A stretch of 46,807 nt of DNA, from positions 1-46,807 of the forward strand of contig QNBH01000003.1 in NCBI GenBank assembly GCA_003645645.1, written 5' to 3'. Origin of the DNA: Spirochaetota bacterium. GTDB lineage: Bacteria; Spirochaetota; Spirochaetia; SPDA01; B32-G16. The notes under the pieces were generated by a model, which worked only from the letters and a program-made list of their open reading frames with translations, had not been told where the DNA came from and did no database searches. Positions within the stretch are counted from its first letter, which is position 1; every line of letters begins with the position of its first letter. The position numbers and the translations under genes were made by a program. Positions 26,913 through 35,743 of this stretch are shown one piece after another.

Positions 26913-27253
26913 AAAAAATAATTAGCGTATCGCAATTTGCGATCGCAACTTAAAGGTAAATTGAGATTTACTATGGATTAAGGTAGATTTTGTTTTTTTT
27001 GCTTTAACAAATTTGAGTAAACAACCACTTGCAAAGCCTAAGGCTTTGCAAGCCATGCAAGGGATAAGCAATTTCCGCTTTGCGGAAATTAGTTAGGTGG
27101 GCGTATGCTCCGAAAGAAGGTAGAATGGCTCAAGGACGTCTCTTCACCGGTCTTTCAACCGGTGCTCCACCACCATAGGTGGTGGCCTTCTTTCGTAGAA
27201 AAAAAACAAAATCTTGACCGCATAGTGCACAAAGGTAGAAAGGCGGCCAGAAA
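26913..27253 (+). other. Enlarged rpsQ-rplN spacer holding repeat copy 2
   Basis: In this operon genes are otherwise 0-28 bp apart. The spacer contains a small hairpin ATCGCA/TGCGAT (about 26927-26945) and the structured element (27022-27197). A 16-nt perfect inverted repeat flanks the element (26985-27000, AGATTTTGTTTTTTTT, and its complement at 27199-27214). A weak promoter candidate TTGACC-16-TAGAAA (27214-27241) lies just before rplN and could restart transcription of the spc part. No protein gene is seen. Confidence 0.7.
27022..27197 (+). repeat. Structured repeat element, copy 2, between rpsQ and rplN
   Basis: This is the plus-strand relative of 760-939. Shared parts are GTAAACAACCAC at the start, the identical hairpin GCAAAGCC-TAA-GGCTTTGC (27031-27049), TGCAAGGG, a TTTCCGC/GCGGAAA hairpin (27070-27090), GCTCCGAAAGAA, and the end CTTCTTTCGTAG. 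A 10-bp stem (27111-27120 with 27186-27195) encloses two further hairpins, CACCGG/CCGGTG (27145-27164) and the perfect CCACCACC-ATA-GGTGGTGG (27167-27185). Stem differences from copy 1 are compensatory at two places. The flanks are GTAAA (27017-27021) and GAAAA (27198-27202), a possible target duplication with one mismatch. No coding capacity. Confidence 0.85.
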
Positions 27254-27622
27254 ATGATTCAGATGATGTCATATTTAAACGTAGCCGACAATAGCGGAGC
27301 AAAACAGGTGCAGTGTATTAAAGTCCTGGGCGGGAGCAAAAAGAGGACCGCTTCGGTTGGTGATATTATTGTTGTGGCGGTTAAAAGCGCACTTCCCAAT
27401 GCATCTATTTCGAAGGGAGATGTCCGTCGTGCTGTAGTTGTAAGAACCAAGAAAGAATACAGACGTCAGGATGGAACATATATACGGTTTGACGACAATG
27501 CATGTGTGTTAATAGATTCAAACAAAAACCCTATGGGGAAGCGGATTTTCGGTCCGGTGGCAAGAGAATTGAGAGAGGCCAATTTTATGAAGATTGTTTC
27601 TCTTGCTCCAGAGGTACTATAG
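27254..27622 (+). CDS. rplN: 50S ribosomal protein uL14
   Basis: The 122-aa protein has [20 protein letters not shown] and the [20 protein letters not shown] region, ending with [23 protein letters not shown]. It lies at the subunit interface (bridge B8). It is first after the inserted element. The ribosome-binding site (AAAGG about 12 nt upstream) is weak for a ribosomal gene, which may be a result of the insertion. Confidence 0.97.
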   Translation: MIQMMSYLNVADNSGAKQVQCIKVLGGSKKRTASVGDIIVVAVKSALPNASISKGDVRRAVVVRTKKEYRRQDGTYIRFDDNACVLIDSNKNPMGKRIFGPVARELREANFMKIVSLAPEVL

Positions 27623-27631
27623 GGGGTTATC

Positions 27632-27958
27632 ATGATAAAATCAAAGAACATGAAGATGAAACTTAAAAAAGAAGATCAGGTAAAAATAATTGCAGGAAAA
27701 GATAGGGGAAAGATAGGCAAAATAATAAAAGTGGATAGAGACAGTGGAAAGGTCGTTATCCAGGGTCTTAATATGGCAAAGAAGGCTGTAAAGCCTCGCA
27801 GGAGGGATGAGAAAGGAGGTATTATTGATATAGAAGCCCCTATCGATGCTTCCAATGTTATGATTATTTGCAAGAGATGCGGTCCTACCAGGGTTGGTTA
27901 TAAATGGGTAGACGGCAACAAAGTAAGAAAATGCAAAAAATGCGGGGATGAGCTCTGA
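27632..27958 (+). CDS. rplX: 50S ribosomal protein uL24
   Basis: The 108-aa protein has the KOW motif ([20 protein letters not shown]) and [27 protein letters not shown]. The C-terminal [13 protein letters not shown] and [10 protein letters not shown] form a four-cysteine zinc ribbon found in many but not all bacterial L24. Its stop TGA overlaps the ATG of rplE (TGATG). An earlier in-frame ATG or a later one (codon 7) could also start it. Confidence 0.96.
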   Translation: MIKSKNMKMKLKKEDQVKIIAGKDRGKIGKIIKVDRDSGKVVIQGLNMAKKAVKPRRRDEKGGIIDIEAPIDASNVMIICKRCGPTRVGYKWVDGNKVRKCKKCGDEL

Positions 27959-28506
27959 TGGAAAATTATGTACCTAGACTGAAAACGCTCCATAAAAAGA
28001 GTGGACCTGAGCTTATAAAAGAGTTCGGATATTCTTCTCCTATGGAAGTTCCCACACTCGAGAAAATCGTTCTCAGCATGGGAGTTGGTGAAGCAGTACA
28101 GAATAAAAATTTACTTGATTCCGCAATTAATGAGTTGACTCTTATTGCAGGTCAGAGAGCAGTCAAGACCAAAGCGAAGAAATCCATATCAAATTTTAAA
28201 GTGAGAAAAGGCATGGAGATCGGAGCAAGGGTAACTCTTCGGGGCAATCATATGTGGGAGTTTATGGACAGGTTAATAAATGTGGCTTTACCCCGGGTAA
28301 AAGATTTTCGAGGAGTAAGTCCCAATGCCTTTGATGGTCATGGGAATTATTCACTGGGGATTAAGGAGCAGATTATTTTTCCTGAAATTGACTACGACAA
28401 AATAGAGAGAGTGAGCGGGTTAAATGTGGTAATAGTTACTACTGCCGAAACCGATGAGGAAGCAAAAAGCCTGCTGGATAAACTCGGAATGCCGTTCAGG
28501 AAGTGA
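27958..28506 (+). CDS. rplE: 50S ribosomal protein uL5
   Basis: The 182-aa protein binds 5S rRNA. Signatures are [42 protein letters not shown] and [23 protein letters not shown]. The one-base overlap with rplX indicates coupling. Confidence 0.97.
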   Translation: MENYVPRLKTLHKKSGPELIKEFGYSSPMEVPTLEKIVLSMGVGEAVQNKNLLDSAINELTLIAGQRAVKTKAKKSISNFKVRKGMEIGARVTLRGNHMWEFMDRLINVALPRVKDFRGVSPNAFDGHGNYSLGIKEQIIFPEIDYDKIERVSGLNVVIVTTAETDEEAKSLLDKLGMPFRK

Positions 28507-28530
28507 AATATAAGATGAAGAGAGGTATTT

Positions 28531-28716
28531 ATGGCCAGGAAAGCAATGATTGTAAAGGCACAGAAAAAGCCTAAATACAAAGTAAGGAAAGTGAACAGGT
28601 GTCGTATTTGCGGAAGATCAAAGGGTTACATGCGTAAGTTTCAGATGTGCAGAATTTGTTTTCGTAATCTGGCAAGTGAAGGACTGATACCCGGGGTCAC
28701 AAAATCTAGCTGGTAG
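28531..28716 (+). CDS. rpsN: 30S ribosomal protein uS14, zinc-binding type
   Basis: The 61-aa protein is the short C+ (type Z) form: C24, C27, C40 and C43 in [20 protein letters not shown] bind zinc. Zinc-free long forms have about 100 residues. C-terminal [15 protein letters not shown] is typical. Confidence 0.97.
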   Translation: MARKAMIVKAQKKPKYKVRKVNRCRICGRSKGYMRKFQMCRICFRNLASEGLIPGVTKSSW

Positions 28717-28730
28717 GAGAGATAAGAAGT

Positions 28731-29129
28731 ATGGCTATTAGCGATCCTTTAGCAGATATGTTAACAAAAATTAGAAATGCAAGCAGTGCAAGACACGAAA
28801 AGGTGGATATACTTGCTTCCAAATTAAAACTGGAAATTATCAAAATATTGAAAAACGAAGGTTATATAAAAAATTTTAAAAAAATCAGCCAAGATAGTTT
28901 TGCCTATATTAGAGTGTTTTTAAAGTACGATGATAAAATGGAACCGGTAATACACGGGATAGAGAAAGTATCCAAACCGGGTAGAAGAATTTACTCCGGA
29001 TACAGGAAAATCCCGAGAGTATTGAACGGTTACGGTACTTTAATTGTATCTACTTCTTCTGGAGTTATTACCGGTAAGAAAGCCGTAGAGAAGAAGGTAG
29101 GCGGTGAGTTAATCTGTACAATATGGTAA
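28731..29129 (+). CDS. rpsH: 30S ribosomal protein uS8
   Basis: The 132-aa protein has [22 protein letters not shown] and the C-terminal [17 protein letters not shown]. In E. coli S8 is the translational repressor of the spc operon and binds near the L5 start; no such structure could be identified by eye here. It ends with the usual Trp. Confidence 0.97.
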   Translation: MAISDPLADMLTKIRNASSARHEKVDILASKLKLEIIKILKNEGYIKNFKKISQDSFAYIRVFLKYDDKMEPVIHGIEKVSKPGRRIYSGYRKIPRVLNGYGTLIVSTSSGVITGKKAVEKKVGGELICTIW

Positions 29130-29145
29130 GCGAGGGTGTTAAAAA

Positions 29146-29685
29146 ATGTCACGAATCGGAAAATTGCCAGTTAAAATACTCCAGGGAGTTAAGGTAGATG
29201 TTGATGCAGACAGGGTAAAGGTTGAAGGTCCGAAGGGAAAACTCGAGCAGAAGTTCACACCGGAAGTCTCTGTATCGGTTGAGGACAACAAGATAGTAGT
29301 GCACAGAAAGAGTGAATCCAGGCGTGCAAAGGCCTTTCACGGTCTTTATCGAAAATTGATTAGTAACATGGTAGACGGTGTTACACGAGGATTCAGTAAA
29401 ACACTGGTCATAAATGGTGTTGGTTACAGAGCGGAATTGAGAGGGAAATCGCTCATACTCAATCTGGGATTCTCGAATCCCATCGAATATCCCATACCAG
29501 ATGATCTAACCGTTACGTGCGAAGGCAATAACAAGATTATAATAAGTGGGATAGATAAACAGAGAGTAGGTCAGGTAAGTGCCGAGATAAGATCGTTCAG
29601 GCCACCTGAACCCTATAAGGGTAAGGGCGTTAAGTACGAAAATGAAATCATCAGAAGAAAAATTGGGAAATCCGGTATTAAATAG
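29146..29685 (+). CDS. rplF: 50S ribosomal protein uL6
   Basis: The 179-aa protein has two similar alpha/beta domains: MSRIGKLPVKILQGVKVDVD at the start, then GVTRGFSKTLVINGVGYRAE, and the C-terminal RPPEPYKGKGVKYENEIIRRK. It lies next to the sarcin-ricin loop. Confidence 0.97.
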   Translation: MSRIGKLPVKILQGVKVDVDADRVKVEGPKGKLEQKFTPEVSVSVEDNKIVVHRKSESRRAKAFHGLYRKLISNMVDGVTRGFSKTLVINGVGYRAELRGKSLILNLGFSNPIEYPIPDDLTVTCEGNNKIIISGIDKQRVGQVSAEIRSFRPPEPYKGKGVKYENEIIRRKIGKSGIK

Positions 29686-29694
29686 GTTGGTGCT

Positions 29695-30054
29695 ATGAAA
29701 AGGCTTGAAGAGAAGAGAGCAAGGTGGCTAAGACGTAAAAAAAGAGTCAGAAAGAAAATCCTGGGTACAGAGTCAAGACCAAGGCTAACCGTCTATAAGA
29801 GTAATAGAAGAATTTATGTTCAGGTAATCGATGATAGTGAGGGGAGAACCTTAGCCTCAATAAGTAATCTGGAAAAAGAGTTTAAAGAAATGAAGAAAAA
29901 TAGAGAGACAGCGAATAGGCTCGGAGAGGTTTTAGGTGCCAGGATGAAAGAACTAAAAATTGAGAGAGCGGTGTTTGACAGAAACGGCTATCCATATCAT
30001 GGTATTGTAAAGGCTGTAGCAGAAGGTTTAAGAGAAGCAGGAATAGTAATTTAG
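29695..30054 (+). CDS. rplR: 50S ribosomal protein uL18
   Basis: The 119-aa 5S rRNA-binding protein has a basic N-terminus (RARWLRRKKRVRKKI), the core PRLTVYKSNRRIYVQVIDDS and the C-terminal FDRNGYPYHGIVKAVAEGLREAGIVI. It starts 9 bp after rplF. Confidence 0.97.
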   Translation: MKRLEEKRARWLRRKKRVRKKILGTESRPRLTVYKSNRRIYVQVIDDSEGRTLASISNLEKEFKEMKKNRETANRLGEVLGARMKELKIERAVFDRNGYPYHGIVKAVAEGLREAGIVI

Positions 30055-30060
30055 GGGGAT

Positions 30061-30558
30061 ATGGTGAATCAGGAAAGAGATAATGAGTTTGTAGAAAAAC
30101 TTATAAAACTCAACAGGGTTGCTAAGGTAGTAAAGGGGGGTAGAAGATTCTCATTTTCTGCGCTTGTGGTTGTGGGTGATCAGAATGGAATGGTAGGATA
30201 CGGCTTTGGCAAGGCTAATGATGTAGCCGAGGCAATTCGTAAGAGCATGGCCAGGGCCAGAAAAAATCTTATAAAAGTGCCTGTAAAACGAAATACCATC
30301 CCCCATCAGATAGTTGGGGAATATAAGAGCGCAAAGGTGCTGCTTAAACCTGCAGCGCCGGGAACGGGAATCATTGCCGGAGGGTCTGTACGGGCAGTCA
30401 TGGAAGCTGCGGGAATAAATGACATTTTAAGCAAATCGTTAGGTTCGGATAACACAATGAACATTTTAAAGGCAGTATTTCAGGGATTAAGCAGTTTGCT
30501 AGATGCGGCTGAAGTTGCAAAAAACAGGGGGAAAACGTTACAGGAGCTCTGGGGTTAG
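30061..30558 (+). CDS. rpsE: 30S ribosomal protein uS5
   Basis: The 165-aa protein has the N-terminal dsRNA-binding fold ([20 protein letters not shown]), [21 protein letters not shown] and the C-terminal [20 protein letters not shown]. The GGRRF loop, where spectinomycin-resistance changes occur in other species, looks normal. Confidence 0.97.
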   Translation: MVNQERDNEFVEKLIKLNRVAKVVKGGRRFSFSALVVVGDQNGMVGYGFGKANDVAEAIRKSMARARKNLIKVPVKRNTIPHQIVGEYKSAKVLLKPAAPGTGIIAGGSVRAVMEAAGINDILSKSLGSDNTMNILKAVFQGLSSLLDAAEVAKNRGKTLQELWG

Positions 30559-30561
30559 TCT

Positions 30562-30747
30562 ATGAGTGGAAGAATAAAGATCAAACTTAAACACAGTCTC
30601 ATAGGGGAAAAGCCCGGGCATCGAAAAACAGTGGCTGCCCTTGGACTCAGGAAAATCAGTGATACTACCGAAAAAGAAGCCAATTCTGCTATTATGGGGA
30701 TGATAAGAAAAGTATCTCATCTTATTGAAGTAGAGGAGGTGAAATAA
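30562..30747 (+). CDS. rpmD: 50S ribosomal protein uL30
   Basis: The 61-aa protein has IKIKLKHSLIGEKPGHRKTVAALGLRK followed by the C-terminal MGMIRKVSHLIEVEEV. It starts 3 bp after rpsE and stops 3 bp before rplO. L30 is absent from some bacteria, so its presence is informative. Confidence 0.96.
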   Translation: MSGRIKIKLKHSLIGEKPGHRKTVAALGLRKISDTTEKEANSAIMGMIRKVSHLIEVEEVK

Positions 30748-30750
30748 CAA

Positions 30751-31215
30751 ATGGAAGAGTTTATGCTGAAACCTCCGGTAGGAGCCGCAAAAAAGAAAAA
30801 GGTCCGGGGAAGGGGTTACTCCAGCGGTAAAGGGGCAAGATGCGGAAGAGGCAATAAAGGTCAGAATGCCCGATCAGGAGGCGGAGTAAGGGTAGGCTTC
30901 GAAGGTGGTCAGATGCCTCTATACCGGAGAATAGCAAGAAGAGGATTTACCAATGCACCCTTTAAAAGAGAAAACACTATTATTAACCTTGGGGCTATAA
31001 ATCGTAAATTTGAAGAGAACGAAATTGTAAGCAAAGAAACACTTATCTCAAAGAGACTGCTTAAGAAAAGTGCAGCTCCGGTTAAAATACTGGGTGCGGG
31101 GAAACTGGAAAAAAAACTTATCTTTAAAGTAGAAAATATTTCTGCAGGAGCACAAAAGAAGATTGAAGTTGCAGGCGGTACAATAGAATTACAGGGAGAA
31201 AAGGAAAACAGGTAA
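30751..31215 (+). CDS. rplO: 50S ribosomal protein uL15
   Basis: The 154-aa protein has the Gly/Arg-rich extension VRGRGYSSGKGARCGRGNKGQ and FEGGQMPLYRRIARRGFTN that penetrate 23S rRNA. The globular C-terminus has KILGAGKLEKKLIFKVENIS. The ribosome-binding site GGAGGTG overlaps the rpmD stop codon. Confidence 0.97.
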   Translation: MEEFMLKPPVGAAKKKKVRGRGYSSGKGARCGRGNKGQNARSGGGVRVGFEGGQMPLYRRIARRGFTNAPFKRENTIINLGAINRKFEENEIVSKETLISKRLLKKSAAPVKILGAGKLEKKLIFKVENISAGAQKKIEVAGGTIELQGEKENR

Positions 31216-31221
31216 TTATAA

Positions 31222-32544
31222 ATGGCCAGAAACCCTATAATAGATATATTTAGAATTAAAGATCTTAGGGAACGTATCCTATTTACTATATTTATACTTA
31301 TAATCTTTCGTCTGGGAGCAACAATCCCCATACCAGGGATCAATATAAATGCTTTAAAGCTTTACTTCATGTCTCAGGAGACGACAGGTGGTATGGGGCT
31401 GGAGGAGTATATAAACTTCTTTTCGGGAGGTGCATATAAGAACTTTTCTGTATTTATGTTGGGTATAATGCCCTATATATCCACCTCAATCATAATGCAG
31501 TTACTGCTCCTTGTGTTTCCTAAATTGAAACGCATTTCCGAAGAAGAAGGTGGTAGAAAAAAGATACATCGGTACACACGGTACGGTACGGTACTGGTAT
31601 GTTTGATACAGTCCTACGCTGTAACTGTTAGGGCCGATATGATACCCAATGCAGTTACAATGGCGAAATTACCCTATACTCTGCTGGCAATGCTCACCGT
31701 TACGAGCGGTACAATTTTTTTAATGTGGATGGGTGAGCAGATAACCCAGAGAGGAGTGGGTAACGGTATTTCGCTTTTAATTTTCGCAGGTATTGTGGCG
31801 AGGATGCCTAATGCTTTTTATGTATTATTGCAGAAGATACGGGCCAAAGAGCTAAACCCGGTATTCGTTATTGTTGTCATGATCATATTTGTTATTGTTG
31901 TAGCGCTGGTGATATACGAACAGCAGGGTCAACGTAAAATACCGGTCCATTACTCCAAGCGAGTGGTGGGGAGAAAAATGTACGGTGCGCAGAACACCTA
32001 TATTCCTTTTAAAATAAACCCATCTGGAGTTATACCGGTAATATTTGCATCTTCATTTTTGCAGTTTCCCCTGCAAGTAGCAGGAAACCTCGCCGTAAAA
32101 GTAAAGTGGATGCGGGATTTTGCCTACTGGTTCAGATACGGGGGGCCTTCCTATTTGACTTTGTACTCTCTTCTGATTATCTTTTTTGCCTATTTCTATA
32201 CCCAGGTGACTCTTAATCCTGTAGAGATTGCAAAGCAGATAAGAGAAAACGGTGGATCAATACCGGGAATACGCTCAGAAAAAGTTGAGGAATACTTGAC
32301 CAAAATTTTAAACAGAATTATCTTACCGGGAGCTTTGTTTCTTGCATTTATCGCAATAATTCCTACTATTATCCAGAAATTATTCGACTTTCCTATACAA
32401 GTGGCATTATTGATGGGCGGCACATCTTTGCTGATAATGGTAGGTGTAGACCTCGATACAATGTCCCAAATCGAGGGGCATCTTAGAATGCACCATCATG
32501 AAGGCCTGGTTAAGAAAGGAAGAATTCGATCAAGAAACCTTTAA
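31222..32544 (+). CDS. secY: Preprotein translocase subunit SecY
   Basis: The 440-aa inner-membrane protein has ten hydrophobic segments and forms the translocation pore. Signatures are GATIPIPGININAL (plug region after TM1), GIMPYISTSIIMQLL (TM2), GVGNGISLLIFAGIVARMP, and the cytoplasmic-loop arginine region GQRKIPVHYSKR. The partner SecE is at 8289. adk, map and infA, which often follow secY, are missing here; rpmJ comes next. Confidence 0.97.
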   Translation: MARNPIIDIFRIKDLRERILFTIFILIIFRLGATIPIPGININALKLYFMSQETTGGMGLEEYINFFSGGAYKNFSVFMLGIMPYISTSIIMQLLLLVFPKLKRISEEEGGRKKIHRYTRYGTVLVCLIQSYAVTVRADMIPNAVTMAKLPYTLLAMLTVTSGTIFLMWMGEQITQRGVGNGISLLIFAGIVARMPNAFYVLLQKIRAKELNPVFVIVVMIIFVIVVALVIYEQQGQRKIPVHYSKRVVGRKMYGAQNTYIPFKINPSGVIPVIFASSFLQFPLQVAGNLAVKVKWMRDFAYWFRYGGPSYLTLYSLLIIFFAYFYTQVTLNPVEIAKQIRENGGSIPGIRSEKVEEYLTKILNRIILPGALFLAFIAIIPTIIQKLFDFPIQVALLMGGTSLLIMVGVDLDTMSQIEGHLRMHHHEGLVKKGRIRSRNL

Positions 32545-32556
32545 GGGAGCGAATTG

Positions 32557-32670
32557 ATGAAAGTCAGAGTGAGTGTAAAGAAAATCTGTGGAGGTTGTAA
32601 GATTATCCGCAGAAGAGGGGTAGTAAGGATAATTTGCAGTAATCCCAAGCACAAGCAAAGGCAAAAGTAG
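32557..32670 (+). CDS. rpmJ: 50S ribosomal protein bL36
   Basis: This 37-aa gene is below the usual ORF size limit. It reads [20 protein letters not shown], then [17 protein letters not shown]. The zinc ligands C11, C14, C27 and H32 are all present (zinc-containing form). It starts 12 bp after secY with GGGAGC upstream and precedes rpsM, its normal place. Confidence 0.97.
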   Translation: MKVRVSVKKICGGCKIIRRRGVVRIICSNPKHKQRQK

Positions 32671-32694
32671 AAAAGGGTTCAAGGAGTGAGATGA

Positions 32695-33072
32695 ATGGCC
32701 AGAATTGCAGGAATAGATTTGCCGAACAAGGCGGTAAAAACAGCACTTACATATATTTACGGAATTGGGTATTCTTCTGCGGAAGAAATTTGTAAGAAAG
32801 CCGATGTTAATAGCGCTGCAAGGATTAACGAGCTTGACGGTGAAGAAATCAACAGGCTGAGAAAAATAATAGAGAATGAGTATAAAGTAGAGGGAAGGCT
32901 GCGTACAGAAATCTCCCTCAATATTAAGCGATTGATGGACATCGGTTGTTACAGGGGTTTGCGGCATAGAAAGGGTCTTCCCGTCCGGGGTCAACGAACA
33001 AAGACCAATGCCAGAACGAGAAAAGGAAAAAAGAAGACCGTTGCAGGAAAGAAAAAGGCTCCAAGAGGATAA
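32695..33072 (+). CDS. rpsM: 30S ribosomal protein uS13
   Basis: The 125-aa protein starts [20 protein letters not shown], contains [16 protein letters not shown] and the C-terminal [24 protein letters not shown] tail that reaches the P-site tRNA. First gene after rpmJ in the alpha segment. Confidence 0.97.
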   Translation: MARIAGIDLPNKAVKTALTYIYGIGYSSAEEICKKADVNSAARINELDGEEINRLRKIIENEYKVEGRLRTEISLNIKRLMDIGCYRGLRHRKGLPVRGQRTKTNARTRKGKKKTVAGKKKAPRG

Positions 33073-33095
33073 GACCATTAGGGAGGTAAGAGAAG

Positions 33096-33479
33096 ATGGC
33101 AAAATCTAAGAAGAAGAAAAAAGAGAAAAAGACGGTATATGTAGGAAATGTCTATATTCAGGCTACCTTTAACAATACCATTGTAACTATAACAGATTTA
33201 CAGGGTAATGCGGTATCATGGGCCAGTGCAGGGAGTCTTAACTTCAAAGGGGCAAAAAAATCAACGCCCTATGCCGCTCAAACAACTACAGAAGCGGCTG
33301 CGAAAAAGGCTATAGATTACGGTCTTCAGGAGATCAATGTATTTGTAAAGGGTCCAGGTGTTGGTAGAGAGTCTGCCATAAGGACTTTAGGTACTCTCGG
33401 ATTGAAGGTCAAGAGCATTAAAGATATAACGCCTATACCCCATAACGGGTGTAGACCACGAAAGAGTAGAAGGGTATAA
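33096..33479 (+). CDS. rpsK: 30S ribosomal protein uS11
   Basis: The 127-aa protein has a very Lys-rich start ([17 protein letters not shown]), then [27 protein letters not shown], and ends with [15 protein letters not shown]. It lies on the 30S platform near the E site. Confidence 0.97.
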   Translation: MAKSKKKKKEKKTVYVGNVYIQATFNNTIVTITDLQGNAVSWASAGSLNFKGAKKSTPYAAQTTTEAAAKKAIDYGLQEINVFVKGPGVGRESAIRTLGTLGLKVKSIKDITPIPHNGCRPRKSRRV

Positions 33480-33492
33480 GAGGGAGATGTGA

Positions 33493-34128
33493 ATGGGCAG
33501 ATATATAGAACCTCAATGTAGATTGTGCAGAACAGAGAGAAGAAGACTCTTTTTAAAAGGAGAGAGATGCTACGGTTCCAAATGCCCCGTAACACGCAAA
33601 AAAGCTTCTCCCGGGAAAGGTCCGAGAGATCGGATGAAGAAGATGTCTGATTATGGCGTTCAGCTTCGGGAAAAACAGAAGTTAAAAAGAATGTACGGAA
33701 TGCTGGAGAAGCAGTTTAAGATTTTTTTCAGAAGGGCCGAGAGGCTTCCAGGCAAAACCGGTGAAAACCTGATTATGCTTCTGGAAAGAAGGTTGGATAA
33801 TATAGTGTACAGAATGCGGTTCGCCTCATCGAGAAGGCAGGCAAGACAACTCGTGGGACACGGCCATATAATGGTAAATGGAAGAGTAGTAAACATCCCC
33901 TCCTATATTACCAATGAAAATGATATGATCGAAGTCAAAGATAAGAGCAAGAAAATGCTCACAGTCAAAGAGAGTCTTAAAGAATACACGAGGTCGGGTG
34001 CAGTTCCATGGCTTGAAGTAGATCCAGACAATGTGAAGGGCCGAATAAAGAATGTTCCAGGGAAAAACGATGTTGTGGATCTTGCAGATATTAGAGAGCA
34101 ACTAATAGTTGAGCTTTACTCAAAATAG
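33493..34128 (+). CDS. rpsD: 30S ribosomal protein uS4, zinc-containing form
   Basis: The 211-aa protein has C9, C12, C26 and C31 in the N-terminal extension, the C+ form of S4. The S4 RNA-binding domain follows with RLDNIVYRMRFASSRRQARQLVGHGHIMVNG. S4 starts 30S assembly and in E. coli represses the alpha operon. It lies directly upstream of rpoA. Confidence 0.97.
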   Translation: MGRYIEPQCRLCRTERRRLFLKGERCYGSKCPVTRKKASPGKGPRDRMKKMSDYGVQLREKQKLKRMYGMLEKQFKIFFRRAERLPGKTGENLIMLLERRLDNIVYRMRFASSRRQARQLVGHGHIMVNGRVVNIPSYITNENDMIEVKDKSKKMLTVKESLKEYTRSGAVPWLEVDPDNVKGRIKNVPGKNDVVDLADIREQLIVELYSK

Positions 34129-34147
34129 TATCAGGTAAGGAGCACAA

Positions 34148-35212
34148 ATGGCTAGAAAAAACCTTTTAAGAGGATTTAAAAAGCCAAAAGGAATAACTTT
34201 CGAACACAGCGAAATAGATAAAAACCACGGAAGATTTATAGCCTATCCATTTGAAAGAGGATACGGCACAACTATTGGTAATACGCTGAGGAGAATCCTC
34301 CTCTCTTCCATTCAGGGTTATGCCATAACTGCCGTTAAGATAACAAGTTATGACGATGAAAATACTCCTCACCTAATATCAAGCGAGTTTGAACCTATTC
34401 CTGAAGTTGTTGAAGACACTTCGGAGGTAATAGCTAACTTGAAAATGCTGAAGCTGAGCTTTCCTTTAGAGACGGAACAAAAAACTCTCTACTTTGAATA
34501 TAAAGGGCCAGGTATAATAACAGGTGGGGATCTGGAGAAAAATAACGAAGTAATTGTTCATAACAAAGAACAAAAGATTGCCACTCTTATGGAAAGGGCT
34601 AACCTGGATATACAAATGGAAGTCGATCTGGGTCGAGGTTATAAACCGGCGGAGTTAAATGAAAAATATGTGGAAGAGATTGGGATTATTCCGATAGATG
34701 CTATTTTTTCACCAGTTGAGAAAGTAAAATACACCGTAGAAAACACCAGGGTTGGCCAGCGCAGTGATTATGACAAACTCATTCTCGATGTATGGACAGA
34801 TGGTACTATCTCACCGGAAGATGCAGTTGCCGAGGCAGCTAAAATCGCTAAAGACCATTTTACGATTTTTATAAACTTCGATGAGGATTCTGTAAAAGGA
34901 AATACCGATATCGATGAGGATGAAGAGCATCTGCGTAATTTGCTTAATACTCCGGTGGAAGAGCTGGAGCTGTCGGTAAGATCAAGTAACTGCCTTAAAA
35001 ATGCAAACATACGCACAATAGGCGATCTTACACGCAAAACAGAAGATGAAATAGTAAAAACCAAAAATTTCGGAAAGAAGTCTCTACTGGAAATCAAGGA
35101 CAAGTTACAGGAGTGGGATTTAGAATTGGGTATGAGTGATTACAGCAAGTTGAAAAAATCTCCTAAATTCAAAGAACTTAAAAAGAAAGAGGAAGCGGAA
35201 AATGAATCATAG
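34148..35212 (+). CDS. rpoA: DNA-directed RNA polymerase subunit alpha
   Basis: The 354-aa protein has the N-terminal assembly domain ([52 protein letters not shown]). The C-terminal DNA- and activator-binding domain has [28 protein letters not shown] and [15 protein letters not shown]. The C-terminal tail is slightly longer and more charged than in E. coli (329 aa). It overlaps rplQ by 11 bp. Confidence 0.98.
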   Translation: MARKNLLRGFKKPKGITFEHSEIDKNHGRFIAYPFERGYGTTIGNTLRRILLSSIQGYAITAVKITSYDDENTPHLISSEFEPIPEVVEDTSEVIANLKMLKLSFPLETEQKTLYFEYKGPGIITGGDLEKNNEVIVHNKEQKIATLMERANLDIQMEVDLGRGYKPAELNEKYVEEIGIIPIDAIFSPVEKVKYTVENTRVGQRSDYDKLILDVWTDGTISPEDAVAEAAKIAKDHFTIFINFDEDSVKGNTDIDEDEEHLRNLLNTPVEELELSVRSSNCLKNANIRTIGDLTRKTEDEIVKTKNFGKKSLLEIKDKLQEWDLELGMSDYSKLKKSPKFKELKKKEEAENES

Positions 35213-35597
35213 GAGCGGTTTTAACAGATTGGGAAGAAAGAAGAGTCACAGAAAGGCTATGGAATCCAGTATGGTGACATCACTTTTTCGCTATGAAAGG
35301 ATCACTACCACCAGACCAAAGGCGTTACAGGTCAAGAGACTCGCAGAAAAAATGATTACCCGAGCCAAAAAAGATACAGTGCATAACCGGAGAATGATTG
35401 CAAGAAGAATTAAGGACAAGGGCATCGTCGCCAAACTATTTAACGATATATCACTCAGATTTCTACAAAGACCCGGAGGATATACCAGAGTCTTAAAAAT
35501 CGGTCGAAGAATCAACGATGCTGCGGAAATAGCTGTTCTTGAGCTCGTAGAACGAAAGACGGAAGAGAGAAACAAGAAAAAGCGAGAGAAGGAGTGA
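35202..35597 (+). CDS. rplQ: 50S ribosomal protein bL17
   Basis: The 131-aa protein has [41 protein letters not shown] and the C-terminal [26 protein letters not shown]. Its start lies within the end of rpoA, with GGAAGCGG upstream. Last gene of the superoperon. Confidence 0.97.
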   Translation: MNHRSGFNRLGRKKSHRKAMESSMVTSLFRYERITTTRPKALQVKRLAEKMITRAKKDTVHNRRMIARRIKDKGIVAKLFNDISLRFLQRPGGYTRVLKIGRRINDAAEIAVLELVERKTEERNKKKREKE

Positions 35598-35603
35598 GGT
35601 AAT

Positions 35604-35638
35604 TACCCGGCAAAATATCTCCGGTTTCGGTATTTTTT
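35604..35638 (+). terminator. Probable terminator after rplQ
   Basis: TACC-CGG and CCG-GTTTC-GGTA can form an interrupted stem (35604-35632) followed by TTTTTT. The stem is weak compared with those after rpsG and tuf. Confidence 0.45.
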
Positions 35639-35706
35639 AAAAAAAGTGGAATGAGACGATTTGGATTATTAAACTATCAGAAAAGCACAATCTTTTTTCT
35701 ACTCTA

Positions 35707-35737
35707 TTGAAGTTTCTTCCTTTCCGATATATATAAT
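35707..35737 (+). promoter_or_regulatory. Promoter directly abutting the start of the membrane protein gene
   Basis: A perfect -10 TATAAT (35732-35737) with TTGAAG (35707-35712, 19-bp spacing). The ATG at 35744 is only 7 bp from the -10 box, so transcription would start at or next to the A of the start codon (leaderless mRNA). Confidence 0.5.
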
Positions 35738-35743
35738 GGAATA

